In this document: piece after piece, positions 9,056-17,093 of the stretch
Position numbering within the stretch: the first letter of the stretch is position 1
Layout of the letters: every line of letters begins with the position of its first letter
NCBI GenBank assembly: GCA_026710565.1
Contig: JAPOQV010000463.1
Span: forward strand, 1-23,858
DNA: 23,858 nt
Source: Spirochaetaceae bacterium
GTDB taxonomy: Bacteria > Spirochaetota > Spirochaetia > SZUA-6 > Bin103
Reading direction: 5' to 3'
The notes under the pieces: generated by a model
Told to the model about the DNA's origin: nothing
Seen by the model: only the letters and a program-made list of their open reading frames with translations
The model's database searches: none
Made by a program: the position numbers and the translations under genes

Positions 9056-10015
9056 TCACCGCCGGTCGCCGCGCAACGCGTGCATGAGACCACGCATGTA
9101 ACCGACGGCAAACAGCCGGCCGGTCATGGTGTAGCCCGGGTCCTCGCTGCCATCGCCCTCCATGAGCGGCACGTGATCCGGTCGCATGGCGCCGGTGTAG
9201 CCGGCGTCCAGGAAGGCGCGCATGATCGCCGCCATGTCGACGTCTCCGTCATCGTGGAACTGCTCGGTGAACCGCTGAGCGGTACCCCGCAGGTTGCGGA
9301 AGTGGGCGAAGTTCACGCGCCCCTGTCCGGTGAACCGCGCGATCTCACGCGGGACGTCGACGCCCATCTCCGAAAAGCACCCCTGGCACAACGTCATCCC
9401 GTTGACCTCGCTGGGGACCAGGTCCAGCGCCCGCTGGAAGTTCTGCGGGCTGATCATGATCCGCCCGACACCGCGCACCGGCGACAGCGGCGGATCGTCC
9501 GGATGGAGCGCCAGCTTGACTCCCGCGTCCTCGGCGACCGGCACGATCGCGCGCAGGAAGTACTCGAGCGTCTCCCACAGCCGGTCCTCCCGGACCGTGA
9601 CGTTCGAGGGCGGCCTGCTCTGCATGGCGGCGTGGTCGTAGCCGGTGGCAAGCCCGCCGCCCCGCACGGGGACGGCGAGGTCGGTTCGCAGCCACGAGAA
9701 CACGGCCGTCCACGTATAGACGGCGGTATCGAGTCCCGCCGCTCCCAGGTTCCTGATCGTTTCGCGCAGGGCGTCGATTTCCGCGTCCCGACCCTCCAGG
9801 CCGAGCTTGATGGCGTCGCTGACCGGCAGCGTCTCCACCACCCGCCAGCGCAGCCCGAAGCCCTCGATACGCCGCTTCAGACCGGTGATCTCTTCCGGAG
9901 ACCAGACCCGGCCGAACTCATGCGAGATGCCCGCGCACACCTCGTCCGCCCCGATCTGGGCGGCCAGCCGGAGGTTGGCGTCGTTCAGCGGCCGAACGAC
10001 CACACCTATTCTCAT
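9056..10015 (-). CDS. Mannonate dehydratase-like TIM-barrel enzyme
   Basis: A 319-residue protein of the UxuA family. Mannonate dehydratase removes water from D-mannonate to give 2-keto-3-deoxygluconate in hexuronate breakdown. Metal-ligand motifs typical of UxuA are present in order: LALHPDDPP (His171), CQGCFSEMG (Cys213), FAHFRNLRG (His238), EQFHDDGDVDM and MRPDHVPLMEGD (Asp280). At 319 residues it is shorter than E. coli UxuA (about 390) but within the range of bacterial homologues that often sit in ABC-transporter clusters. Its ATG overlaps the stop of the dioxygenase gene as ATGA, so the two are translationally coupled. The true substrate may be another sugar acid, since many such homologues in uptake clusters are uncharacterised. 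Confidence 0.85.
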   Translation of the reverse strand: MRIGVVVRPLNDANLRLAAQIGADEVCAGISHEFGRVWSPEEITGLKRRIEGFGLRWRVVETLPVSDAIKLGLEGRDAEIDALRETIRNLGAAGLDTAVYTWTAVFSWLRTDLAVPVRGGGLATGYDHAAMQSRPPSNVTVREDRLWETLEYFLRAIVPVAEDAGVKLALHPDDPPLSPVRGVGRIMISPQNFQRALDLVPSEVNGMTLCQGCFSEMGVDVPREIARFTGQGRVNFAHFRNLRGTAQRFTEQFHDDGDVDMAAIMRAFLDAGYTGAMRPDHVPLMEGDGSEDPGYTMTGRLFAVGYMRGLMHALRGDRR

Positions 10016-10881
10016 CGCGTACTCCCGGATTCAATCATAGCAGCAGCGGCGTTCAGAGCCGCGCGGTCCTCGGCGATCCACCGCCGCCACATCTCCTCCT
10101 GGGAGATCGAACAGCCGTCCGGGCGGTGCGCGTGAAACTGCTTGGCCCGATCGATCAGCTCGGCACGATCCGGTGCGAACAGACGCACCACGCGGCGATC
10201 GTTACGCCTCCGCGCATCGTCGAGCAGGCGCCGGATCGCCGCGTTGTCGTGGTCGCCTTCCGTGGGCAGCCAGCACTTGGTGAAGAACGCGTACACCAGG
10301 ATCCGCTCGGCGCCGCTGAAATTCCCGGCCCCGCTGTGCAGCGTGCAGGAGTGCACGGCCACCGTATCGCCGGGCTCGACCCGTACCGCCAGCTCATCGG
10401 GGTGCGGCTGCTGAACGGCGTCGTCAGGGATGCCACGCCGGCCGCGGTGAGAGCCGGGCAGCACGCGCAACGGGCCGGCCGCCTCGCCTCCCTGAAGGTA
10501 GGTCAGCACGTTCACGCCGTCGGGCGGCAGGTAGTCGTCGGTCCAACCGGGGAGCGGCCACATGTCGCGATGCCACACGCGCTCCCGGCGCGCGCGGTCC
10601 TCGGCGCAGGAAGGCTCGACCAGGGCTCCGGACCCGGCAAGACCGACGAACGGTCCCATCAGCCCCTCCAGCAGGTCGAGCAGGTCGGGATGGGTGACGT
10701 AGGGCAGCACCAGCTCGGGGCGCTCGGCCAGGAGGTCCATGGGACTCTTTCGATCGGTGCCGTAGCGGTCCAGGATGGCGGCCCGCCACCCCTGGACGTG
10801 TGCGCGCGTGAGGCCGCGCAGGACGGTGAATCCGTCACGGCGGACACTCTGCAGGTGTCGGTCGAGGTCGGACCGCGTCAT
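10012..10881 (-). CDS. Phytanoyl-CoA dioxygenase (PhyH) family oxygenase
   Basis: A 289-residue Fe(II)/2-oxoglutarate-dependent oxygenase of the PhyH family. The jelly-roll iron motif is clear: H104-x-D106 in VWHRDMWPL, and a distal His182 in LHSGAGN. Arg193 in AERILVYAF is the likely 2-oxoglutarate anchor, and GPLRVLPGSHRG (136-147) is the typical core strand. The family hydroxylates a wide range of small molecules; here no substrate can be named. The gene follows the permeases by 54 bp and overlaps the UxuA-like gene by four bases, so its substrate is probably what the transporter brings in or a derivative of it (inference). Confidence 0.88.
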   Translation of the reverse strand: MTRSDLDRHLQSVRRDGFTVLRGLTRAHVQGWRAAILDRYGTDRKSPMDLLAERPELVLPYVTHPDLLDLLEGLMGPFVGLAGSGALVEPSCAEDRARRERVWHRDMWPLPGWTDDYLPPDGVNVLTYLQGGEAAGPLRVLPGSHRGRRGIPDDAVQQPHPDELAVRVEPGDTVAVHSCTLHSGAGNFSGAERILVYAFFTKCWLPTEGDHDNAAIRRLLDDARRRNDRRVVRLFAPDRAELIDRAKQFHAHRPDGCSISQEEMWRRWIAEDRAALNAAAAMIESGSTR

Positions 10882-10917
10882 CGCGTCACTCTCACGCGCG
10901 GCTGGAGTCCGGCCATG

Positions 10918-10948
10918 GGCTCACTTGTACGGGGCTCACTTGTACGGG
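10918..10948. repeat. 15-bp tandem duplication across a stop codon
   Basis: GGCTCACTTGTACGGG occurs at 10918-10933 and again at 10933-10948, with a period of 15 bp. On the minus strand this duplicates the last codons and stop of the second permease in frame (Pro-Tyr-Lys-stop, Ala, Pro-Tyr-Lys-stop). It is a recent-looking slippage event that leaves the protein unchanged because the first stop is used. Confidence 0.85.
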
Positions 10949-12066
10949 TCGGCGGCGTCGCGCAAGCCGTCGCCGAGAAACATGAAGGCCATCACCGTGA
11001 CCACCACGAACAGGACCGGGAGCAGCAGCCATGGGCTGAGGGCGACCGTGCGGAAGTTCTGGGCATCGGTGAGCAGCACGCCCCAACTCACCACCGGCGC
11101 CTTCAGGCCCAGCCCGATGAAGCTCAGCGCCGTTTCTCCCAGGATCATGTTCGGCACCGCCAGGGTCAGGTGGACGATCTGGTAGCTCAGGAAGGACGGC
11201 AGCAGGTGCCGGCGGACGATCGCACCGCCGGTGGCGCCGCTGACGCGCGCCGCGAGCACGAAGTCGGCGCTGCGCAGCTCCAGCAGCTTGCCGCGCACCA
11301 CGCGCGCCAGTCCGGTCCAGCCCAGGATCGACAGAATGATCGTGACCCCGAAGTACACGCGCAGGGCCGGCCACTTCGGAGGCAGCGCCGCGGTCAATCC
11401 CATCCAGAGCGGCAGCGTCGGAACGCTGATCAGGAACTCGATGACGCGCTGGATGACCGTGTCCACCGCGCCGCCGACGTACCCGGAGATGCCGCCGATG
11501 ATCACTCCCAGCAGGAAGCTGATGACCACCCCGATCAGCCCCACCGACAGGGACACCCTCCCGGCATAGAACACCCGCGAGAACAGGTCGCGGCCCAGCT
11601 CGTCGGTCCCGAACAGGTAGAGCGTGGCGGGCGGCATCACTCCGAACAGGTGCAGGTCCGTGCGGATGAAGCCCAGGAACTTGTACGGATCGGTGCGCAC
11701 GAAGAGCCGGATGCGGTGCGGGGCGGTGCGGGCCTCGGTGTAGATGCGCTGCAGGGTCTCCGGGTCGCGGGTCCTCTCCAGCGCGTACACGAACGGTCCG
11801 ACGAACCGTCCGTCGTGGAACAGGCGCACGCGCTGCGGGGGCGCCAGCACGTAGTCGTGATCGCGAGTGGCTTTCTCATACGGGCTGAGAAAGCCGGCCA
11901 CCGCGGTGCTCAGGTACAGGAGCAGCAGCGCGCTGCCGCCGATCAGGGCCATGCGGTGGCGGCGGAACTTCCGCCACATCAACTGCCACTGCGATGCGAG
12001 GTAGTAGCGTTCCTCCCGGACGGCAGAGGGGTCTTGGCCGGCGGCGCCGCGTTCCGTGCTGCTCAT
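10936..12066 (-). CDS. ABC transporter permease, DppC/OppC type
   Basis: A 376-residue inner-membrane permease of the oligopeptide/nickel (DppC) family. It has an N-terminal cytoplasmic stretch, a first membrane segment at about 39-60, then an unusually long extracytoplasmic part (about 61-150) before GTDELGRDLFSR (153-164), which is diagnostic of this family. Further membrane segments follow, and an EAA loop (FVLAARVSGA, about 269-278, then RRHLLPS) contacts the ATPase. The ATG at 12066 overlaps the stop of the partner permease (ATGA), which fixes the start; the open frame extends further upstream only through the other gene. Similar long-loop DppC proteins often belong to systems importing oligosaccharides rather than peptides, so the substrate is open. 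Confidence 0.92.
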   Translation of the reverse strand: MSSTERGAAGQDPSAVREERYYLASQWQLMWRKFRRHRMALIGGSALLLLYLSTAVAGFLSPYEKATRDHDYVLAPPQRVRLFHDGRFVGPFVYALERTRDPETLQRIYTEARTAPHRIRLFVRTDPYKFLGFIRTDLHLFGVMPPATLYLFGTDELGRDLFSRVFYAGRVSLSVGLIGVVISFLLGVIIGGISGYVGGAVDTVIQRVIEFLISVPTLPLWMGLTAALPPKWPALRVYFGVTIILSILGWTGLARVVRGKLLELRSADFVLAARVSGATGGAIVRRHLLPSFLSYQIVHLTLAVPNMILGETALSFIGLGLKAPVVSWGVLLTDAQNFRTVALSPWLLLPVLFVVVTVMAFMFLGDGLRDAADPYK

Positions 12067-13064
12067 GCCGCGACTCGCTCGAAGCGGATGCGGGGATCCA
12101 CCCACACCAGCGCCAGGTCGGACAGAAAGGTGCCGATCACGGTCAGCGCGCCCAGGAACAGCACCGTGCTGCCGGCAAGGTAGGTGTCCTGGAACAGCAG
12201 CGCGCGCAGCAGCATCGGGCCGGTGGTGGGAAGGTTGAGCACGATGGCGGTGATCGCCTCGCCGGAGACGATGGCCGGCAGCAGCCAGCCCACGGTGCTG
12301 ATCAGCGGGTTGATGGCGATGCGCACCGGGTAGCGGAACAGGAGGCGCCGCTCGTCCACCCCCTTGGCGCGGGCCGTGATCACGTACTGCTTGCCCAGCT
12401 CGTCCAGCAGCGTGCCGCGCATCACCCGGATCAGCCCGGCGGTGCCGGCGGTGCCGATCACCAGCAACGGCACCGGCAGGTGCTTGATGGCGTCCCAGAG
12501 CTTCCCCCACGACCACGGCGCCAGCCGGTACTCGGTCGAGAACAGCCCGCCGATGGAGATGTCGAAGTAGCGGAAGCCCAGCCACATCAACACCAGCGCC
12601 AGGGCGAAGTTCGGGGTGGCCAGGCCCATGAAGCCTACCCCGCTGAACAGATGGTCGGCCCAGGAGTGCTGGTGCGTTGCCGAGTAGATGCCGATCGGGA
12701 CCGCGATGAGATAGGTCACCACCAGCGTCAGGATGGTGATGAGCATGGTCAACGGAACCCGCTCGGCGAGCAGCTCGGCGGTCGGCTTGTTGAATGCGAA
12801 CGAGCGGCCGAAGTCGCCGTGCAGCACGATCTTGCCGATCCAGGCGAAGTAGCGTGGCACCAGCGGCCGGTCCAGCCCGTACAGCCGCTTGAGCTTGGCG
12901 ACCTCCTCTTCCTCGACCTCTTCCCCGGTCTGCTGCTCCATGCTGAGGATCATGGTGTCGACGAAGTCACCCGGAGGGAGCTGGATGACCACGAACGCCA
13001 CGATGGAAATCGCCCACAGCGAGACGATCATGTAGAGCGTACGGCGAAGTATCAGCGGTCCCAT
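12063..13064 (-). CDS. ABC transporter permease, DppB/OppB type
   Basis: A 333-residue inner-membrane permease with the DppB plan. It starts MGPLILRRTLYMIV and has a first membrane segment at about 10-29, then an extracytoplasmic part that contains an acidic stretch (GEEVEEEEVAKLKRLYGLD). FGRSFAF follows, and then further membrane segments. The EAA loop is YVITARAKGVDERRLLFRYP (227-246). The chosen ATG at 13064 is preceded by GGAG; a TTG 39 bases further up is possible but lacks support. It lies 105 bp after the solute-binding protein gene and overlaps the second permease by four bases. Confidence 0.92.
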   Translation of the reverse strand: MGPLILRRTLYMIVSLWAISIVAFVVIQLPPGDFVDTMILSMEQQTGEEVEEEEVAKLKRLYGLDRPLVPRYFAWIGKIVLHGDFGRSFAFNKPTAELLAERVPLTMLITILTLVVTYLIAVPIGIYSATHQHSWADHLFSGVGFMGLATPNFALALVLMWLGFRYFDISIGGLFSTEYRLAPWSWGKLWDAIKHLPVPLLVIGTAGTAGLIRVMRGTLLDELGKQYVITARAKGVDERRLLFRYPVRIAINPLISTVGWLLPAIVSGEAITAIVLNLPTTGPMLLRALLFQDTYLAGSTVLFLGALTVIGTFLSDLALVWVDPRIRFERVAA

Positions 13065-13080
13065 GGGGCTCCGGGACAAA

Positions 13081-13138
13081 CGGACGGCCGCCAGGCCGGG
13101 CAACTCTCAGGCGAGCTGGCCCGATCCGGACGGCCGTC
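13081..13138 (-). other. Direct repeat and palindrome between binding protein and permease
   Basis: CGGACGGCCG occurs at 13081-13090 and 13127-13136, and the second copy is part of the 10-bp palindrome GACGGCCGTC (13129-13138). Both lie in the 105-bp gap after the solute-binding protein gene. Such structured gaps often mark the 3' end of an abundant binding-protein mRNA ahead of less expressed permeases. That role here is inference. Confidence 0.3.
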
Positions 13139-13169
13139 GGTCATGCGCCAGCGGCGATGCGTGGCGCGC

Positions 13170-15215
13170 CTATTCCTGCACCAGGTAGAACTGGGAGGGG
13201 TGCTGGGGACCGGTCCAGGAGCCGATCGACCAGTCGTGGCCGCCCCGCTCCGGGAAGTTGCGCAGCTTGTTGCTGCGCGGCATCGGCAGCGGCACCTCGC
13301 CGACCGTGCCGATCACCCACAGGTTGTCCGCCTGCGAGGCGAGAATCTCCTTGCCCAGCCGGGTCTTCTCGTCGAGATCGCGGGTCGCGATCATGCCTTC
13401 CCAGCGCTCGATGTTGAGCTTGACCTCGTCGGGCGGCTCGATGCCGTTCTCGCCGCCGGAGACGTACCACAGCGCCCACTGGTTGCCCCACGGGTTCTCC
13501 CAGCCCTGGCGTTGCGGGACGAAGAACAGCGGCGACGCCACGAACGCCTCCGAGCGGGCGTTGAATCCCGCCGAGCCGCCGTAGAGCTGCATCTGGTTGG
13601 TCTTGGAGCGCTCCTCGCTCTGCTGGTAGGAGAAGCTCTTCATGGTCACCTCGAGACCGATCTCCTTCCACTGCTCGACCGCCAGCTCGTGAATGGGCAG
13701 CACGGCGTTGCCGGTGTCCATGATCACCGAGAAGCGGTTGCCGTCGGGAAGCAGGCGCCACTCCTGGTTGGCGTCCCAGGCCAGGCCCAGGTCGTCCATG
13801 AGCTGATTGGCGCGCTCCAGGTCGTGCTCGGCGTACGCCTCGGCGAACGCCGGCTCGTAGTAGACGGACGCGTTGATCAGCGTATGCTGCCGCGGCGTGC
13901 CCAGGCCCTGGAACACCACCTCGTTGATCTCGTCGCGATCCAGCGCCAGCGACAGGGCGTGCGAGAAGCGGCTGTCGGCGAAGATCGGGGCCAGCGCCGG
14001 ATCGTCGACCGTGCGGTTGACCTGGAACAACTGCGCCGAGCCCTCCAGGCTGGGCCACAGCTCGACGGTGTAGTCGCCCGCCTCCTCGTTCTGCTTCAAC
14101 AGCGGGTAGTCGCTCAGCGGGGCGTACCAGCCGATCGACATGGTCATGTCGCCGGCGATGATCTTGCCGGCGAACACCTGCAGGTCCTGGAACACCTCGG
14201 CGTTGATGCCGTCCATGTAGGGGAGCTGGTTGCCTTCGACGTCGATCTTCCAGTAGTAGGGGTTGCGCTCCCAGCGCGCCAGGTCGGTGCCGATCTCCGC
14301 CAGCCGGTAGGCGGTGAGCATGGGCCGGTCGGTGTTGAACTTGGGCAGCTCGCTCCAGGAGTTGTTCAGATCGCTGAAGTGCTGGACCCAACTCTCGAAT
14401 CCGGCCTCCTTGGCCAGCGCCTCGGCCTTGTCGGCGCCCACGTACGTGGGATGGATCTGGCTGAAGTAGTGCTTGGCGTGCTTGATCGGCGTCACCCCGC
14501 GGTTCGGATGGGGCAGCCACTCGACCGCCACCGGGTTGGGGACGGCGAACGAGAACTGGAAGGTGTAGTCGTCGATGAAGTTCATCTTCATCAGCTCTCC
14601 ACCCGGCTGCAGAAAGCGGGCCGGGTTCGGCGTGAGCTCCTCGTTGAGGACGATGTCCTCGTACCAGAACTTGATGTCCTCGGTGGTGAACGGCTCGCCG
14701 GTGGACCACTTGACGCCCTCGCGCAGCGTGACGGTGAGCACCCGGGCGTCGTCCGACAGCTCATGGCTGGTCGCGACGTTGGGCGACTGGGTCGAGAGGT
14801 CGCCGGCGATACGGTTCAACTGCTCGATGCCGATCAGCAGGTGGCCGTCGCCCCAGTGGCCGGTGCCGTCGCGGCCCACGTAGGCGTAGCCGCCGTACTG
14901 GCCGATCTCCTGATAGGGCACGACCACGTACGGCTCGTCGGGCAGGCGCTCCTCGACCGGCGGCAGGTCGCCGGCGGCCACCATCTCGGCCAGCATCGGC
15001 GCCTCCTGGAACGAGGTGATGGTCTTGCCGGTGGCGGTCGTGTAGTCGGCGATGGTGTTGTAGTAGCGGATGTCGTTCCACTCGTGGTCGAAGGTGGTAC
15101 GACCCACGGCTACCGCAGAGCCCTCGCCGTCACCTTCCTCTTCCGTCCCGGTGGCGAATGCCGCGAATGTCAGCACCAGCGCGAGGGTGCACGCGATCAG
15201 CAACGCTTTGCTCAC
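13170..15215 (-). CDS. ABC transporter solute-binding protein, family 5
   Basis: A 681-residue extracytoplasmic binding protein of the SBP_bac_5 type. The GTG start at 15215 has the ribosome binding site AAAGAGG (complement of 15222-15228) six bases upstream and gives a clean signal peptide (Ser-Lys, hydrophobic 4-20, AFA cleavage site). The mature protein would begin TGTEEEGDGEG, a style common in spirochaetes. There is no lipobox Cys. Family marks include TVTLREGVKWSTGEPFTTEDIKFWYEDIV and FSHALSLALDRDEINEVVFQGLG. At this length it belongs with the larger members, many of which bind oligosaccharides or other non-peptide ligands. It is first in an operon with two permeases and two metabolic enzymes. 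Confidence 0.93.
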   Translation of the reverse strand: MSKALLIACTLALVLTFAAFATGTEEEGDGEGSAVAVGRTTFDHEWNDIRYYNTIADYTTATGKTITSFQEAPMLAEMVAAGDLPPVEERLPDEPYVVVPYQEIGQYGGYAYVGRDGTGHWGDGHLLIGIEQLNRIAGDLSTQSPNVATSHELSDDARVLTVTLREGVKWSTGEPFTTEDIKFWYEDIVLNEELTPNPARFLQPGGELMKMNFIDDYTFQFSFAVPNPVAVEWLPHPNRGVTPIKHAKHYFSQIHPTYVGADKAEALAKEAGFESWVQHFSDLNNSWSELPKFNTDRPMLTAYRLAEIGTDLARWERNPYYWKIDVEGNQLPYMDGINAEVFQDLQVFAGKIIAGDMTMSIGWYAPLSDYPLLKQNEEAGDYTVELWPSLEGSAQLFQVNRTVDDPALAPIFADSRFSHALSLALDRDEINEVVFQGLGTPRQHTLINASVYYEPAFAEAYAEHDLERANQLMDDLGLAWDANQEWRLLPDGNRFSVIMDTGNAVLPIHELAVEQWKEIGLEVTMKSFSYQQSEERSKTNQMQLYGGSAGFNARSEAFVASPLFFVPQRQGWENPWGNQWALWYVSGGENGIEPPDEVKLNIERWEGMIATRDLDEKTRLGKEILASQADNLWVIGTVGEVPLPMPRSNKLRNFPERGGHDWSIGSWTGPQHPSQFYLVQE

Positions 15216-15291
15216 AACGAACCTCTTTCTTCTGTTTCTCTTGCCGGCCTCGTCCCGGGCGTCAGTCTCGGGGTGGCACGACTGGGGCACA

Positions 15292-15319
15292 ATTCTACCC
15301 GCGCGCTCGTTCGCGTCAA
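15292..15319 (-). promoter_or_regulatory. Sigma70-type promoter of the transport operon
   Basis: On the minus strand TTGACG (complement of 15314-15319) and TAGAAT (complement of 15292-15297) are 16 bases apart, each one mismatch from consensus. They lie between the DUF4432 gene and the binding-protein gene and predict a leader of about 70 nt. This indicates that the transport operon can be expressed independently of the DUF4432 gene upstream. Confidence 0.6.
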
Positions 15320-15344
15320 GCCGCAGGGCCCCGCGCCGGCGGCG

Positions 15345-16430
15345 TCAACCGCGGATTTCGCGCTCGGCGGCGGCCAGCTCCTCGGCGCCGTCCAGCACCG
15401 CGATCTCCATGTGGAACTCGCGCACCTCGCCCGGCTCGATGTGCTGGAGATAGCCGTTCGCGCGGTTCCAGGCGCGGCCGAGCGGGCTGCAGTTGCCGGG
15501 CTCGATGCCGGTGACGTAGGTGCGCGTCGCGAAGTGCTGCCACTGCGTGAGCAGCGGCACCTCGGCCTTCGGGAAGCGGAACCGGAGCCCCAGCCCCAGC
15601 CGCTCGTTGACCAGAGCCGCGGCCACCATGCCGGCGTCGTCCGCAACCGGCCGGTGCACGTACACCACGTCGCCCCCACCCGGCTGTGGCGGCGGGGCCA
15701 CCGCGTACCGGTCGGGCCCGACCTCGACATCGTCCTGCCATCGCGTCGTGCGCTCGCTGTTCACCACCAGCCGGGCGCCGGCATCCAGGAGCGGGAACCC
15801 CGGGTTCATGTGGTAGAGCATCATCAGCGGTGAGCGTTCGGCGGCCAGGTTCTCCACGCGGTCGTGGACGCGGATGCTGCGCTCCCCGAGCGTGGTGGAA
15901 ACCGTGCGCGACAGGTCCAGGCAGGTGCCGAACACTACCGCCTCGCGGATCGTCCCGGTGGCCTCCATGACATAGTCGTCGCCCTGCCAGCGGCCGCCGG
16001 CGCGCACCTGCTTGGCCGGCAGGAAGGAGAGGCGGCCGTGCAGGCCGAGCTCCTCGTTCTCCTCCTCCGGGTCCACTTCCGGATGGCCGACGAAGGTCAT
16101 GCCGCAGGTGGTCAGCATTCCCCCGTAGAACCCGCGCATCCAGCCGTAACCGGGCGGCTCGTAGAAGGCCGGCCCCACGTCGCCGGTGTTGCCGCGGAAA
16201 CAGAGCGACATCCCGCGGTAGAAGGCGGAGGCGATGTCCAGGGCGCGCCCGGGCAGCAGCGAGAAGGACAGGCCGGAGGCGTTGGTGACCTCGATCAGCC
16301 CGGAGCCGCGCTCGTTGCCCTCGACCAGCTCAGCGCGCCGCACGGCCGCCACCTGGCTCATGTCGCCGACCAGATCGAGCATCTCGTCCCGCGTGAAGGT
16401 CCGTCCAAACAGCCGTGCCATGACGGACAT
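15345..16430 (-). CDS. DUF4432 family protein (aldose epimerase fold)
   Basis: A 361-residue protein of the DUF4432 family, related in fold to aldose 1-epimerases/galactose mutarotases. Typical blocks are LIEVTNASGLSFSLLPGRAL, then DIASAFYRGMSL, GYGWMRGFYGGMLTTCG (with the following HPEVDPEEENEELGLHGR carrying conserved acidic residues and His) and MMLYHMNPGFPLLD. No membrane segment or signal peptide. ATG at 16430 or 16421 are equally possible; neither has a convincing ribosome binding site. The family often sits beside sugar transport and sugar-acid genes, which fits the downstream binding protein, permeases and UxuA-like dehydratase. The exact sugar is unknown. Confidence 0.85.
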   Translation of the reverse strand: MSVMARLFGRTFTRDEMLDLVGDMSQVAAVRRAELVEGNERGSGLIEVTNASGLSFSLLPGRALDIASAFYRGMSLCFRGNTGDVGPAFYEPPGYGWMRGFYGGMLTTCGMTFVGHPEVDPEEENEELGLHGRLSFLPAKQVRAGGRWQGDDYVMEATGTIREAVVFGTCLDLSRTVSTTLGERSIRVHDRVENLAAERSPLMMLYHMNPGFPLLDAGARLVVNSERTTRWQDDVEVGPDRYAVAPPPQPGGGDVVYVHRPVADDAGMVAAALVNERLGLGLRFRFPKAEVPLLTQWQHFATRTYVTGIEPGNCSPLGRAWNRANGYLQHIEPGEVREFHMEIAVLDGAEELAAAEREIRG

Positions 16431-16455
16431 GACGATAGCACGGCTCGACGAAGAG

Positions 16456-16466
16456 GCCGTTACGGC
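16456..16466. promoter_or_regulatory. Odd-centred palindrome in a divergent promoter region
   Basis: GCCGT-T-ACGGC lies 26 bp upstream of the DUF4432 ATG and upstream of the divergent YfiT-like gene, beside AT-rich TATTAAC, one of the few such stretches here. It could be an operator serving both directions. Position and symmetry are the only evidence. Confidence 0.25.
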
Positions 16467-16538
16467 AGTATTAACTTGTGAGTGGAAGACTACGCGAACG
16501 AAACGAGGAGCGACGGCGCGGCCATCGACGACGCGCGG

Positions 16539-17066
16539 ATGGAGACCCTCCGGTATCCGATCGGCCGGTTCCAGGAAGATCCGCAGCCCAGCCGCGCCAA
16601 GCACAAGGGCTGGATCGACCAGATCGGCCGGGTCCCCGGCGAGTTGCGCGCCCTGGTACAGGACCTCTCCGAGCGGCAACTCGACACCCCGTACCGGCCG
16701 GACGGCTGGACCGTGCGGCAGGTCGTGCACCATCTGGCCGACAGCCACCTGAACGCCTACGTGCGGACCAAGCTGGCTCTCACCGAAGAGGAGCCGACCA
16801 TCAAACCCTATGACGAGGCCGCCTGGGCGGAGTTGCCCGACGGCTTGATGGCGCCGATCGAATCGTCCATGAGCCTGCTGGAAGCACTGCACGCCCGCTG
16901 GGTGGCGGCACTGCGCGCCCTGGACGAGTCCGCGTTCAAGCGCACGCTGAATCACCCGGAGCACGGACTGATCACCCTGAGCTGGATCGTGCAGACCTAC
17001 TCGTGGCACGGGCGCCACCATATCGCCCACGTCAACACGCTTCGCGACAAGATGGGATGGTGGTAG
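16539..17066 (+). CDS. YfiT-type DinB-fold metal-dependent thiol transferase
   Basis: A 175-residue protein close to Bacillus YfiT, a DinB-fold metal enzyme annotated as putative bacillithiol transferase or metal-dependent hydrolase. Conserved stretches are LRYPIGRF at the start, LDTPYRPDGWTVRQVVHHLA, DSHLNAYVRTKLALTEEEPT and the C-terminal YSWHGRHHIAHV and KMGWW. Predicted metal ligands by comparison with YfiT are His65, His157 and His161. The ATG at 16539 is preferred because YfiT begins only a few residues before YPIG; the frame stays open upstream to a GTG at 16482, which would add 19 residues of unlike character. Neither start has a clear ribosome binding site. It is first in a run of four same-strand genes. 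If the activity holds, the organism may use a low-molecular-weight thiol such as bacillithiol. Confidence 0.88.
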   Translation: METLRYPIGRFQEDPQPSRAKHKGWIDQIGRVPGELRALVQDLSERQLDTPYRPDGWTVRQVVHHLADSHLNAYVRTKLALTEEEPTIKPYDEAAWAELPDGLMAPIESSMSLLEALHARWVAALRALDESAFKRTLNHPEHGLITLSWIVQTYSWHGRHHIAHVNTLRDKMGWW

Positions 17067-17093
17067 GGGGCCATCCCCGGATCTGACGGACCG

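Noticed and set aside
12067..12585. Upstream extension of the DppC-type permease to 549 residues
   Set aside because: The added part lies inside the DppB-type gene in another frame, and the ATG at 12066 forms a normal ATGA overlap.
11994..15833. A 1279-codon open frame on the plus strand
   Set aside because: It runs antisense through the two permeases and the binding protein and into the DUF4432 gene, all of which have clear family motifs. Long antisense frames are expected in very GC-rich genes where stop codons are rare.
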